Shown piece after piece: positions 8,785 to 14,917 of a stretch of 23,785 nucleotides of DNA. Under the pieces are notes generated by a model. The model was not told the DNA's origin. It worked only from the letters and a program-made list of their open reading frames with translations, and searched no databases. Every line of letters begins with the position of its first letter. Position 1 is the first letter of the stretch. The DNA comes from Treponema sp. (lineage in GTDB: Bacteria > Spirochaetota > Spirochaetia > Treponematales > Treponemataceae), in the NCBI GenBank assembly GCA_016282455.1, contig JAEEKM010000166.1, positions 1-23,785 of the forward strand, read 5' to 3'. The position numbers and the translations under genes were made by a program.

Positions 8785-10548
8785 TTATCTTGTAAGTTTT
8801 CTGTACATTGTCTTGTGGGGATGATCTTCATCAACTCCGAGTTCTTTCTTTCTCCATTCGGCGTATTCGCTCCAGTTGCCTTCGAACCATTTTACTTCGC
8901 TGTTGTTTTCAAAGGCAAGAATGTGGGTGCAGATACGGTCAAGGAAGTAGCGGTCGTGGCTGATTACCATGACGACGCCAGCAAACTCGTTGATTGCTTC
9001 TTCCAGACTTCGGGTAGTGGTAATGTCCAGGTCGTTGGTAGGTTCGTCAAGAAGAAGAACGTTACCTGCTTCCTTAAACATCATGCCCATGTTAAGCCTG
9101 TTCTTTTCTCCACCGGAAAGTACGCTGATTTTTTTGTTCTGTTCGGCAGAAGAAAAGTTAAACCAGGAACAGTAGGCATGAGCGTTAATTTCGCGGACTG
9201 CTCCGTTTACAGGGCGACCCTTTTCATCTACTGCACCAAGTTTAATCAGGTCTGAACCATCGGAAAGGGTTTCATAAATTGTCTTGTTGGGGTCAAGTTT
9301 GCTTCTCATCTGATCCACGTAAACAAGCTTTACTGTTTCACCAATCTTTATGTTTCCGGAATCAGGTTTTTCTTCTCCGTCAGATCCGTCCGGCATCTGA
9401 ACCTTTTGTCCTGCGGCAGTGGCAATCATCTTAAAGAGGGTTGTTTTACCTGCACCGTTTGGTCCTACAATGCCAACCACGGCACCTGCGGGAATGTGGA
9501 AGTCAAGATTTTCAAAGAGAACCCTGTCATCAAAACTCTTGGTAAGTTTTTCTGCATCAATAACAACGTTACCCAGGCGGGGACCTGCTGGAATGGAAAT
9601 CTGGCTGTCCTTAAGCTGAACCCTTTTGCTTTCTTCTGCAAGAAGCTGCTCATACTTTGTAATGTGTTCCTTGTGTTTTGCCTGACGTCCCTTTGCACCT
9701 GCGTGAATCCATTCAAGCTCTTCCTGCATCTGTTTCTGGCGGACACTTGCCTGTTTTTCTTCCAGTGCAAGACGTTTCTGTTTTGCTTCAAGCCATTCAG
9801 AATAGTTGCCTTTGAAAGGATAACCTTCACCACGATCCATTTCCAGAATCCATCCGGCTACATTGTCAAGGAAGTAGCGGTCGTGGGTAATTGCAATGAT
9901 TGTTCCAGGATAGTTCTGAAGGTGACGTTCCAGCCATGCAACAGTTTCTGCATCCAGGTGGTTGGTAGGTTCGTCAAGAAGAAGAATATCCGGCTGCTGT
10001 AAAAGAAGACGGCAGAGGGCAACACGGCGGCGTTCACCTCCGGAGAGAACATCTACAATCTGGTCTGGGGGAGGACAGCGGAGGGCATCCATTGCAAGTT
10101 CAAGGTTTGCATCTAAGTTCCATGCATCACAGGCATCAAGTTTTTCCTGAAGTTCTGCCTGACGGGCACAGAGTTTGTCAAAGTCTGCATCCGGGTCACC
10201 AAAGGCTTCGTTCACTTTGTCAAATTCTTCAAGCAGATCTGTAATGGGTTTAACTCCTTCCTTTACAACTTCAAGAACTGTTTTACCTGCTTCGAGTTTA
10301 GGCTCCTGTTCCAGGTAACCCATGCTGTAGCCTTCGCTAAGGTGAGTTTCTCCAACATAGTCTGTATCAATGCCGGCAAAAATTTTAAAGAGAGAAGATT
10401 TACCTGCACCGTTTTCACCAATCACACCGATTTTTGCGCCATAGTAATAGGAAATGCTTATGTCTTTTAAAACAACTTTTGTTCCATAGCTTCGTGAAAC
10501 ACGGTCCATGGTGTAAATAATCTTTTTGTCGTCAAATGTTTTTGCCAT
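8785..10548 (-). CDS. ettA: Energy-dependent translational throttle protein EttA (ABC-F ATPase)
   Basis: This is a soluble ABC-F ATPase of 587 residues with two nucleotide-binding domains and no membrane part. In the EttA family it binds the ribosomal E site and gates early elongation according to the ATP/ADP ratio. Domain 1 has Walker A GENGAGKSS (44-52), signature LSGGE (168-172) and DEPTNHLD with catalytic Glu193. A basic arm/linker with KGRQAKHK spans about 243-310. Domain 2 has Walker A GPNGAGKTT (362-370), LSGGE (477-481) and DEPTNDLD with Glu502. The start MAKTFDDKKIIYTM and the end of domain 2 read like E. coli EttA, whose usual length is about 555. The extra length is mostly an acidic Gly/Asp insertion at about 380-397 plus a short tail after 570. 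The start is ATG with GGAG 11 bases upstream. It has its own promoter and is probably monocistronic. Confidence 0.92.
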   Translation of the reverse strand: MAKTFDDKKIIYTMDRVSRSYGTKVVLKDISISYYYGAKIGVIGENGAGKSSLFKIFAGIDTDYVGETHLSEGYSMGYLEQEPKLEAGKTVLEVVKEGVKPITDLLEEFDKVNEAFGDPDADFDKLCARQAELQEKLDACDAWNLDANLELAMDALRCPPPDQIVDVLSGGERRRVALCRLLLQQPDILLLDEPTNHLDAETVAWLERHLQNYPGTIIAITHDRYFLDNVAGWILEMDRGEGYPFKGNYSEWLEAKQKRLALEEKQASVRQKQMQEELEWIHAGAKGRQAKHKEHITKYEQLLAEESKRVQLKDSQISIPAGPRLGNVVIDAEKLTKSFDDRVLFENLDFHIPAGAVVGIVGPNGAGKTTLFKMIATAAGQKVQMPDGSDGEEKPDSGNIKIGETVKLVYVDQMRSKLDPNKTIYETLSDGSDLIKLGAVDEKGRPVNGAVREINAHAYCSWFNFSSAEQNKKISVLSGGEKNRLNMGMMFKEAGNVLLLDEPTNDLDITTTRSLEEAINEFAGVVMVISHDRYFLDRICTHILAFENNSEVKWFEGNWSEYAEWRKKELGVDEDHPHKTMYRKLTR

Positions 10549-10581
10549 ACGCTGATAGTCTCCGTTTCTAGTCTTTGAAAC

Positions 10582-10610
10582 AGTATATTAGAGATGGCAG
10601 AACTTTACAA
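10582..10610 (-). promoter_or_regulatory. Sigma-70-type promoter of ettA
   Basis: On the minus strand, TTGTAA (10610-10605) is followed after 17 bases by TATACT (10587-10582), matching 4 of 6 and 5 of 6 consensus bases. Predicted transcription starts near 10575, leaving a leader of about 27 bases containing the GGAG ribosome site. Confidence 0.6.
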
Positions 10611-10639
10611 GCGTTAGTCCCCACAAACATAAGCGACCT

Positions 10640-12232
10640 TTACTTCCCTGTCTTAATCCGTATGCCAACCCATGCAACAAAGGAAAGAATTGCATAGAGA
10701 GCGGTAACAAGAATTATTGCAGTTACAGAACCCAGCTTTAATCCTGCAATCACTGCCAGAACTCCGACACCCATGGTAAGGAACATGTTGGGAAGCAGAT
10801 AAATTGCAACAGAAGCTCCCTGTTTTATTACCTCAATGTCATTTTTCCAGTCCAGTTTGGGGAACAGTAGGTTTATTATCATACCTGCGTTTGTTGCGTA
10901 AATGCACTGAACGATTCCGCAGACTGCAGAAAGCAGCAGTTCTATAAAAGAAGTATGGGCACTAAGTGACAGAATCACGTTTCCAAAAATTGCAAAGGGA
11001 ATTGTAAGGCAGAGATTAAAAAGCATTTTTCCGCTGACAAAAGTTCTTAGCGAAAGGGGAAGGCTCTGGAAAATCCAGATGTTCTTTCCTTCCATGGAGT
11101 AGGAAACGCTTGTCGTACTTGTCATGCCCACAAGGAAAAATACAATCATGGGAATGGCGGGAATGAGAATGCTTGTGTTCACCGGAGCACCGTGAGTAAA
11201 GAAGGCAATGATTTTGTCAAAACCTAAAACAAGGGCAAAGAGACAGAGAATAAACAGAAGAATAAAGCCCAGTCCGTTGTTTACCATGTAGTTTGTAGAA
11301 CCCAGCATGGCACGCAGTTCCTTAAAGGCAACAGACACTTCAGGGGAGCGCACTTCAAGTCCTTTAAGGGTATATTTTTTTGAAGCGGTGCCAACCATGA
11401 GTCTTGAAACAATCTGTCTGTAAAAACGGCTTATTACATAAAAGGTAATTTCAAAAAATACAAGGGAGGCGGCAATGATGAAAAGGGCATTCAAAAAGTT
11501 TGCTTCTGTTACTGCCTTTACAAACCACTGAACCGGAATATAGGCAGACTGAGCTTTGTTCATTGAAGCAGAAAGGGTCTGCATGGTCTGCTCGATTTTA
11601 TCGTTTGCAAAAATATCTTCCATTACGAAGCGGAGTGAAAAAAGTGCCAGTACCAGAATAAACATGAGAATGGTCTGAACAAGATTTTTGTGTCTTGACC
11701 TTGCACCAAAGGCTGCAATCACTGTTCCAAGAAGAGATGCTGCAGTCATTGGAATAAGCGGCATAAAAAATGTAAGGACAATCCAGAGAAGGTATGTGAG
11801 GATTCCTGCTTTTGTAAATATTCCATAAGAAACCATCATTGGAAGAGAAATGCACATTACCAGAAAAAGGTTCTTTATGTACATGTAAAGAAATCTTGAG
11901 GAAACAATGTTTTTTACAGAAAGCGGAAGAGACATTGTCATTTCATAATCTGACAGTGCAAAGATGTATCCGTTTGTCCTGAAAAGACAGAGAATAAATT
12001 CCATTGCGGAAATGATAACTGCACAGGAAACAGGAATTGCTTCTGTAAGACTGGTCATTCCAAAACCAAGTGAAGTGAGGATACAGTATGCAAGAAGAAT
12101 TATGTCAAGAATAATAACTCCTACAAAGTTTCCAATGTATTTACCGCGGACTTTTTTATTTTTTTCATGGCGGATTTTATTTATGGAACTTGTAGAGAGA
12201 AGAAGATTTTTTAAGAAGACGCTACTCTGCAT
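10640..12232 (-). CDS. ABC-2-type exporter permease subunit
   Basis: This is an integral membrane protein of 530 residues with about 12 hydrophobic segments, including a cluster near the N-terminus (about 30-60) and a strongly hydrophobic C-terminal third. It has no nucleotide-binding motif. It directly follows, and overlaps by 11 bases, the ATPase gene, so the two should form one transporter through translational coupling. A TTG six bases upstream (12238) would extend the frame but sits only 3 bases from the GGAGG. The ATG at 12232 has GGAGG 9 bases upstream, inside the end of the ATPase gene, and is preferred. The exported substrate cannot be read from the sequence. Such pairs in related bacteria include antimicrobial-peptide, lipid and protein-processing exporters (Bcr-, Nat- or Ecs-like). 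Confidence 0.8.
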   Translation of the reverse strand: MQSSVFLKNLLLSTSSINKIRHEKNKKVRGKYIGNFVGVIILDIILLAYCILTSLGFGMTSLTEAIPVSCAVIISAMEFILCLFRTNGYIFALSDYEMTMSLPLSVKNIVSSRFLYMYIKNLFLVMCISLPMMVSYGIFTKAGILTYLLWIVLTFFMPLIPMTAASLLGTVIAAFGARSRHKNLVQTILMFILVLALFSLRFVMEDIFANDKIEQTMQTLSASMNKAQSAYIPVQWFVKAVTEANFLNALFIIAASLVFFEITFYVISRFYRQIVSRLMVGTASKKYTLKGLEVRSPEVSVAFKELRAMLGSTNYMVNNGLGFILLFILCLFALVLGFDKIIAFFTHGAPVNTSILIPAIPMIVFFLVGMTSTTSVSYSMEGKNIWIFQSLPLSLRTFVSGKMLFNLCLTIPFAIFGNVILSLSAHTSFIELLLSAVCGIVQCIYATNAGMIINLLFPKLDWKNDIEVIKQGASVAIYLLPNMFLTMGVGVLAVIAGLKLGSVTAIILVTALYAILSFVAWVGIRIKTGK

Positions 12233-12938
12233 GTTCAACTACCTCCATGAAAACTTCTTCCAGAGATTTGTCTCCGGTAAGTTCTTCTGTTTTTCCGGAG
12301 GCAACAATTTTTCCTGCCTTGATGATGGCAATTTTATTGCAGAGTTTCTGTGCTACTTCTAGCACGTGGGTTGAAAAGAAAACTGCACTTCCTTTTGCAC
12401 ACAGGTCCTTCATGATGTTTTTTAAGGTAAGGGCTGCCTTGGGGTCAAGACCAACAAAAGGTTCGTCCAGCACCATAAGTTTTGGTTCATGAATGAGGGC
12501 AGAAATGATGGCAAGTTTTTGTTTCATTCCGTGTGAGTAGGAAGAAATCATGTCGCCGAGTGAGGAGGTAATTTCAAAGAGGTCTGCATATTTTTTAATT
12601 CTTTCTTCGCGGTCTGCTTTTGAAATTTTAAAAACATCTGCAATAAAGTTAAGGTACTGAATGCCGGTGAGGTATTCATAAAGATCCGGATTGTCAGGAA
12701 TGTAGGCGGTAATTTCCTTACAGGCCATGGGTTCAGTTTTTACAGAGTGACCGTCTATGAATATTTCACCTTCCTGAAAATCAAGAACCCCCACTACTGC
12801 TTTTATGGTTGTACTTTTTCCGGCACCGTTGTGACCGATAAAACCAAAGATGTCACCTGCTTCGATTGAAAGACTCACATTGTCACAGGCTTTTTTTTCT
12901 TTTCCATAACTCTTAGAGTAGTTTTTAATTTCCAGCAT
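12222..12938 (-). CDS. ABC exporter ATPase subunit (EcsA/BcrA-like)
   Basis: This is a single ATP-binding subunit of 238 residues that powers the downstream permease. Walker A GHNGAGKST is at 35-43, the family phrase AYIPDNPDLYEYLTG at about 78-92, a degenerate signature YSHGM at 134-138, Walker B LMVLDEP at 154-160, a D-loop GLDP, and a switch His at 191 (FFSTH). The YIPDxPxLYEYLT phrase and the SHGM signature are typical of EcsA/BcrA-type exporters rather than sugar importers. An ATG at 12950 is in frame but has no ribosome site. The ATG at 12938 has GGAG 6 bases upstream and gives the usual start MLEIKN, so it is used here. A promoter with a perfect TATAAT lies about 30 bases upstream. The gene is transcribed divergently from the small heat-shock gene. 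Confidence 0.88.
   Translation of the reverse strand: MLEIKNYSKSYGKEKKACDNVSLSIEAGDIFGFIGHNGAGKSTTIKAVVGVLDFQEGEIFIDGHSVKTEPMACKEITAYIPDNPDLYEYLTGIQYLNFIADVFKISKADREERIKKYADLFEITSSLGDMISSYSHGMKQKLAIISALIHEPKLMVLDEPFVGLDPKAALTLKNIMKDLCAKGSAVFFSTHVLEVAQKLCNKIAIIKAGKIVASGKTEELTGDKSLEEVFMEVVEHAE
12242..12246 (-). promoter_or_regulatory. Ribosome-binding site deciding the permease start
   Basis: GGAGG reads on the minus strand at 12246-12242, 9 bases before the ATG at 12232 and only 3 bases before the upstream TTG. It lies within the last codons of the ATPase gene, consistent with translational coupling. Confidence 0.75.
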
Positions 12939-12944
12939 ATCCGG

Positions 12945-12948
12945 CTCC
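12945..12948 (-). promoter_or_regulatory. Ribosome-binding site deciding the exporter ATPase start
   Basis: GGAG at 12948-12945 on the minus strand is 6 bases from the ATG at 12938. It overlaps the alternative upstream ATG at 12950, which therefore cannot use it. Confidence 0.7.
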
Positions 12949-12968
12949 ATAAAATAAATGTATATGCA

Positions 12969-12997
12969 ATTATAAATCTATTTTATTTAATGCGCAA
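12969..12997 (-). promoter_or_regulatory. Sigma-70-type promoter of the ABC exporter operon
   Basis: On the minus strand, TTGCGC (12997-12992) is followed after exactly 17 bases by a perfect TATAAT (12974-12969). The -35 is poor (3 of 6) and the -10 is ideal. The start of transcription is predicted near 12962, about 24 bases before the chosen ATG. Confidence 0.65.
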
Positions 12998-13061
12998 GTC
13001 TAAGTGCAGTCAGGAAAAAATCTCATGAATCATTTTTGAAAAAAAAAGTTTTAACTATGAG

Positions 13062-13115
13062 TCAAAATGATACATTTTATTATTCAAAAAAAATCCCGCT
13101 GTTTCAAAATGATAC
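13062..13115. repeat. Paired 12-bp upstream repeats, likely enhancer-binding-protein sites
   Basis: TCAAAATGATAC is present identically at 13062-13073 and 13104-13115. The start-to-start distance of 42 bp equals four helical turns, so both copies face the same side. They lie about 123-176 bases upstream of the transcription start predicted from the sigma-54 promoter, the usual place for NtrC-type activator sites. They could instead act on the divergent ABC exporter promoter. Confidence 0.6.
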
Positions 13116-13210
13116 TGTTATGTATGTGGGAAAAAAACATGACGGCAGAATTTCTTTTTAACAGCCCTTTATACCTTGTGTGTCTTGCAGAAAATATCGG
13201 AATGAAAAAG

Positions 13211-13228
13211 TTGGCACGGCATCTGCAT
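13211..13228 (+). promoter_or_regulatory. Sigma-54 (RpoN) -24/-12 promoter of the small heat-shock gene
   Basis: The sequence TTGGCACGGCATCTGCAT matches the consensus YTGGCACGrNNNTTGCW at all but one fixed position. The invariant GG (13213-13214) and GC (13225-13226) are separated by exactly 10 bases. The transcription start is expected near 13238, about 80 bases before the ATG of the heat-shock gene. No good sigma-70 promoter was seen between here and the gene. Confidence 0.8.
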
Positions 13229-13273
13229 TATGCTAAGTGTACCAAGGAAAGCAGAAATGCCAACAAGGTACGG

Positions 13274-13287
13274 GCTGCTTGAGCGGC
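13274..13287 (+). other. Small hairpin in the hsp20 leader
   Basis: GCTGC (13274-13278) and GCGGC (13283-13287) can pair around a TTGA loop, with one G-U pair. TGAGC (13280-13284) can alternatively pair with GCTCA (13311-13315), which overlaps the last base of the ribosome site. This permits, but does not prove, a temperature-sensitive leader. Confidence 0.3.
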
Positions 13288-13317
13288 TCAAATAAAATAA
13301 ATTTTCGGAGGCTCAGT

Positions 13318-13740
13318 ATGAACGAACTGGCACTTTTCAACTCACTTTTTGATGATGGCTTTGGTCTTGATCTTCCGGCATTCACTGCCCGCAACTACGG
13401 TGTTCCAAAAGTGGACGTAAAGGAAGACAAAGAAGCTTACACTCTTGAGATGGATTTGCCCGGCCGCACCGAAAACGACGTGGACATCAGCCTTAAAGAC
13501 AAGGTGCTCACAATCGCTTCTGTAAAGGACGACAAGGCAGATAAAAAAGAGAAGAAGGAAGAGAACGAATGGCTTATTCACGAGCGCACCCGCACTTCTT
13601 TCTCCCGCAGTTTTACTTTACCAACTGATGTGGATGCCGAAGCTGTGAATGCATCTTTCAAAAACGGTGTGCTTACAGTAAAACTTCCCCGCAACAAGGT
13701 TGTAAACGAACCTAAGCGTATTGCAATTACTGCGGCATAA
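13318..13740 (+). CDS. Small heat-shock protein (Hsp20/alpha-crystallin family)
   Basis: This is a cytoplasmic ATP-independent chaperone of 140 residues that would bind unfolding proteins and hold them for Hsp70/ClpB refolding. The short N-terminal arm (1-29) carries a phrase LFNSLFDDGFG typical of bacterial Hsp20. The alpha-crystallin domain covers about 30-125 and has the diagnostic DLPG (46-49) and ASFKNGVLTVKLP (112-124). The C-terminal IxI oligomerisation motif is IAI at 135-137. The frame is open further upstream, but the ATG at 13318 has GGAGG 6 bases before it and gives the family start, and the sigma-54 promoter lies inside the longer frame. Its 3' end overlaps the convergent endoglucanase gene by 14 bases. 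Expression through sigma-54 is predicted. Confidence 0.93.
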   Translation: MNELALFNSLFDDGFGLDLPAFTARNYGVPKVDVKEDKEAYTLEMDLPGRTENDVDISLKDKVLTIASVKDDKADKKEKKEENEWLIHERTRTSFSRSFTLPTDVDAEAVNASFKNGVLTVKLPRNKVVNEPKRIAITAA

Positions 13741-14908
13741 CGTTTTCTACAATGGCTTCTACAATTTCAGGGAAGTACCACTTACATTCCCTCCTGTTGT
13801 AGAAGCCGAATTTTTCTGAGACAGCGGTTGAAGCATTTGCATCTCCGTTGTCCCAGAGAATGCTGCACATTCCGTAACGCCTGCTTTGTGAAATAAAATA
13901 ACTGAACCACTTAACCCTTTCTTCCAGATTGTTTTTGTTTGTTGCTCCGTATTCCCCAATCACTACAGGTATTCCTTTCTGAATATACTTTTCATTCAGG
14001 TCGGCAAATGTTCCGTCAATTTCACTTTTGTGTTTTTTTTCAAAAGTTAAATCACCTGGTGCTTCCATTGCAAAAGAATAAGGCGTGTACATGTGAACGG
14101 AAAGAATCAGCCTCTGTTTTTTGCCGTGAGAAAGATTATCGTCCGGCATTTTAAATGCTGCAGAATCAAGTACACTGTGGGGAGAGGCTGCAATACCAGG
14201 AATCATAATAAAACGTTTTTCGTTGTTACCGCCGGAAGATCGGATTGTATCTACTGCAAGCTGGTTCAACTTGTTTAGGACCTGCACTCCGTATTTACAG
14301 TCATTACAGCCGGCACTAACCCACCACTCATGGGCATGACCTCTAAGGCGGGGTTCATTCATCACTTCAAAAATCAGATGTTCATCATAGTCGTTGTTAA
14401 AGGTTTTGCTTATCTGACTCCACACGCTTTTTATAAAGAGCATGCTTTCGTTCCAGCAGACCATGTTTGGATAAAATCCGTCACCGTAAGAAATACCGGA
14501 AGGGGATGAGTAGTTGTCGTGATGGATGTTTATTATTACAAAAAGTCCGTCTTCTATGGCCCAGTCTACAATTTCCTTTACCCGCTTCATCCATTTGGGG
14601 TCAATGATTCTGTTTTTTGCTTCAAGATGATTTGACCAGCTCACCGGAATGCGGATTGTTTTAAAACCTGCCGCTGCAATTCCGTCAATCATCTCTTTTG
14701 TTGTTTGAGGCTGACCCCAGCTTGTTTCAGAGGAAAGATCTGCACTTGCATTTGCATCAAGTGTGTTTCCCAGGTTCCAGCCTGTTTCCATTTTTAACAC
14801 AAGTTCTTCTGAACTTATGTCATGAAACTCTTTTGATTTTTTTGATTTTGCAAAAGTAAGTGTAGAGGCGGCAAGAAAAATACAGAGACTGCAAATGAAG
14901 CGTTTCAT
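13727..14908 (-). CDS. Secreted GH5 endo-beta-glucanase (subfamily 4-like)
   Basis: This is a retaining endo-glucanase of 393 residues, expected to cut cellulose, mixed-linkage glucan or xyloglucan outside the cytoplasm. Residues 1-20 are a signal peptide ending in TFA before KSKK; no lipobox is seen. The GH5 barrel starts with GWNLGNTLDA (43-52), followed by IRIPVSW (Arg86), NIHHD (127-131), acid/base Glu185 in MNEPR, HMYTPY (272-277), nucleophile Glu319 in VIGEYGA and LWDNG (351-355, aromatic Trp352). WNLGNTLDA and NIHHD are characteristic of subfamily GH5_4. The barrel fills the protein, with no carbohydrate-binding module, dockerin or cell-wall anchor. AGGAGA lies 4 bases before the ATG and next to the stop of the phosphorylase gene, 9 bases away, so it is the last gene of the glucan operon. 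Its 3' end overlaps the convergent hsp20 by 14 bases. GH5_4 is polyspecific, so the exact substrate is open. Confidence 0.9.
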   Translation of the reverse strand: MKRFICSLCIFLAASTLTFAKSKKSKEFHDISSEELVLKMETGWNLGNTLDANASADLSSETSWGQPQTTKEMIDGIAAAGFKTIRIPVSWSNHLEAKNRIIDPKWMKRVKEIVDWAIEDGLFVIINIHHDNYSSPSGISYGDGFYPNMVCWNESMLFIKSVWSQISKTFNNDYDEHLIFEVMNEPRLRGHAHEWWVSAGCNDCKYGVQVLNKLNQLAVDTIRSSGGNNEKRFIMIPGIAASPHSVLDSAAFKMPDDNLSHGKKQRLILSVHMYTPYSFAMEAPGDLTFEKKHKSEIDGTFADLNEKYIQKGIPVVIGEYGATNKNNLEERVKWFSYFISQSRRYGMCSILWDNGDANASTAVSEKFGFYNRRECKWYFPEIVEAIVENVMPQ

Positions 14909-14917
14909 AATTCTCTC

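Larger units (their letters stand above)
12998..13317. other. Regulatory spacer between the ABC exporter and hsp20
   Basis: This gene-free stretch is AT-rich on its left half. From left to right it holds an inverted relative of the repeat (ATCATTTTTGA, 13029-13039), two identical 12-bp repeats (13062-13073 and 13104-13115), an undistinguished stretch (13116-13210), a sigma-54-type promoter (13211-13228) and an approximately 80-base leader with a small hairpin and a strong ribosome site. No CIRCE element was seen. Confidence 0.7.

Noticed and set aside
9406..10002. 198-codon plus-strand frame inside ettA
   Set aside because: It is antisense to a fully conserved ABC-F gene and its translation resembles no protein; it is a shadow frame.
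13067..13282. 71-codon plus-strand frame upstream of hsp20
   Set aside because: It starts inside the repeat and runs through the sigma-54 promoter, has no ribosome site, and its composition is not protein-like.
12998..13317. CIRCE element for HrcA control of hsp20
   Set aside because: I looked for TTAGCACTC-N9-GAGTGCTAA and found nothing similar.
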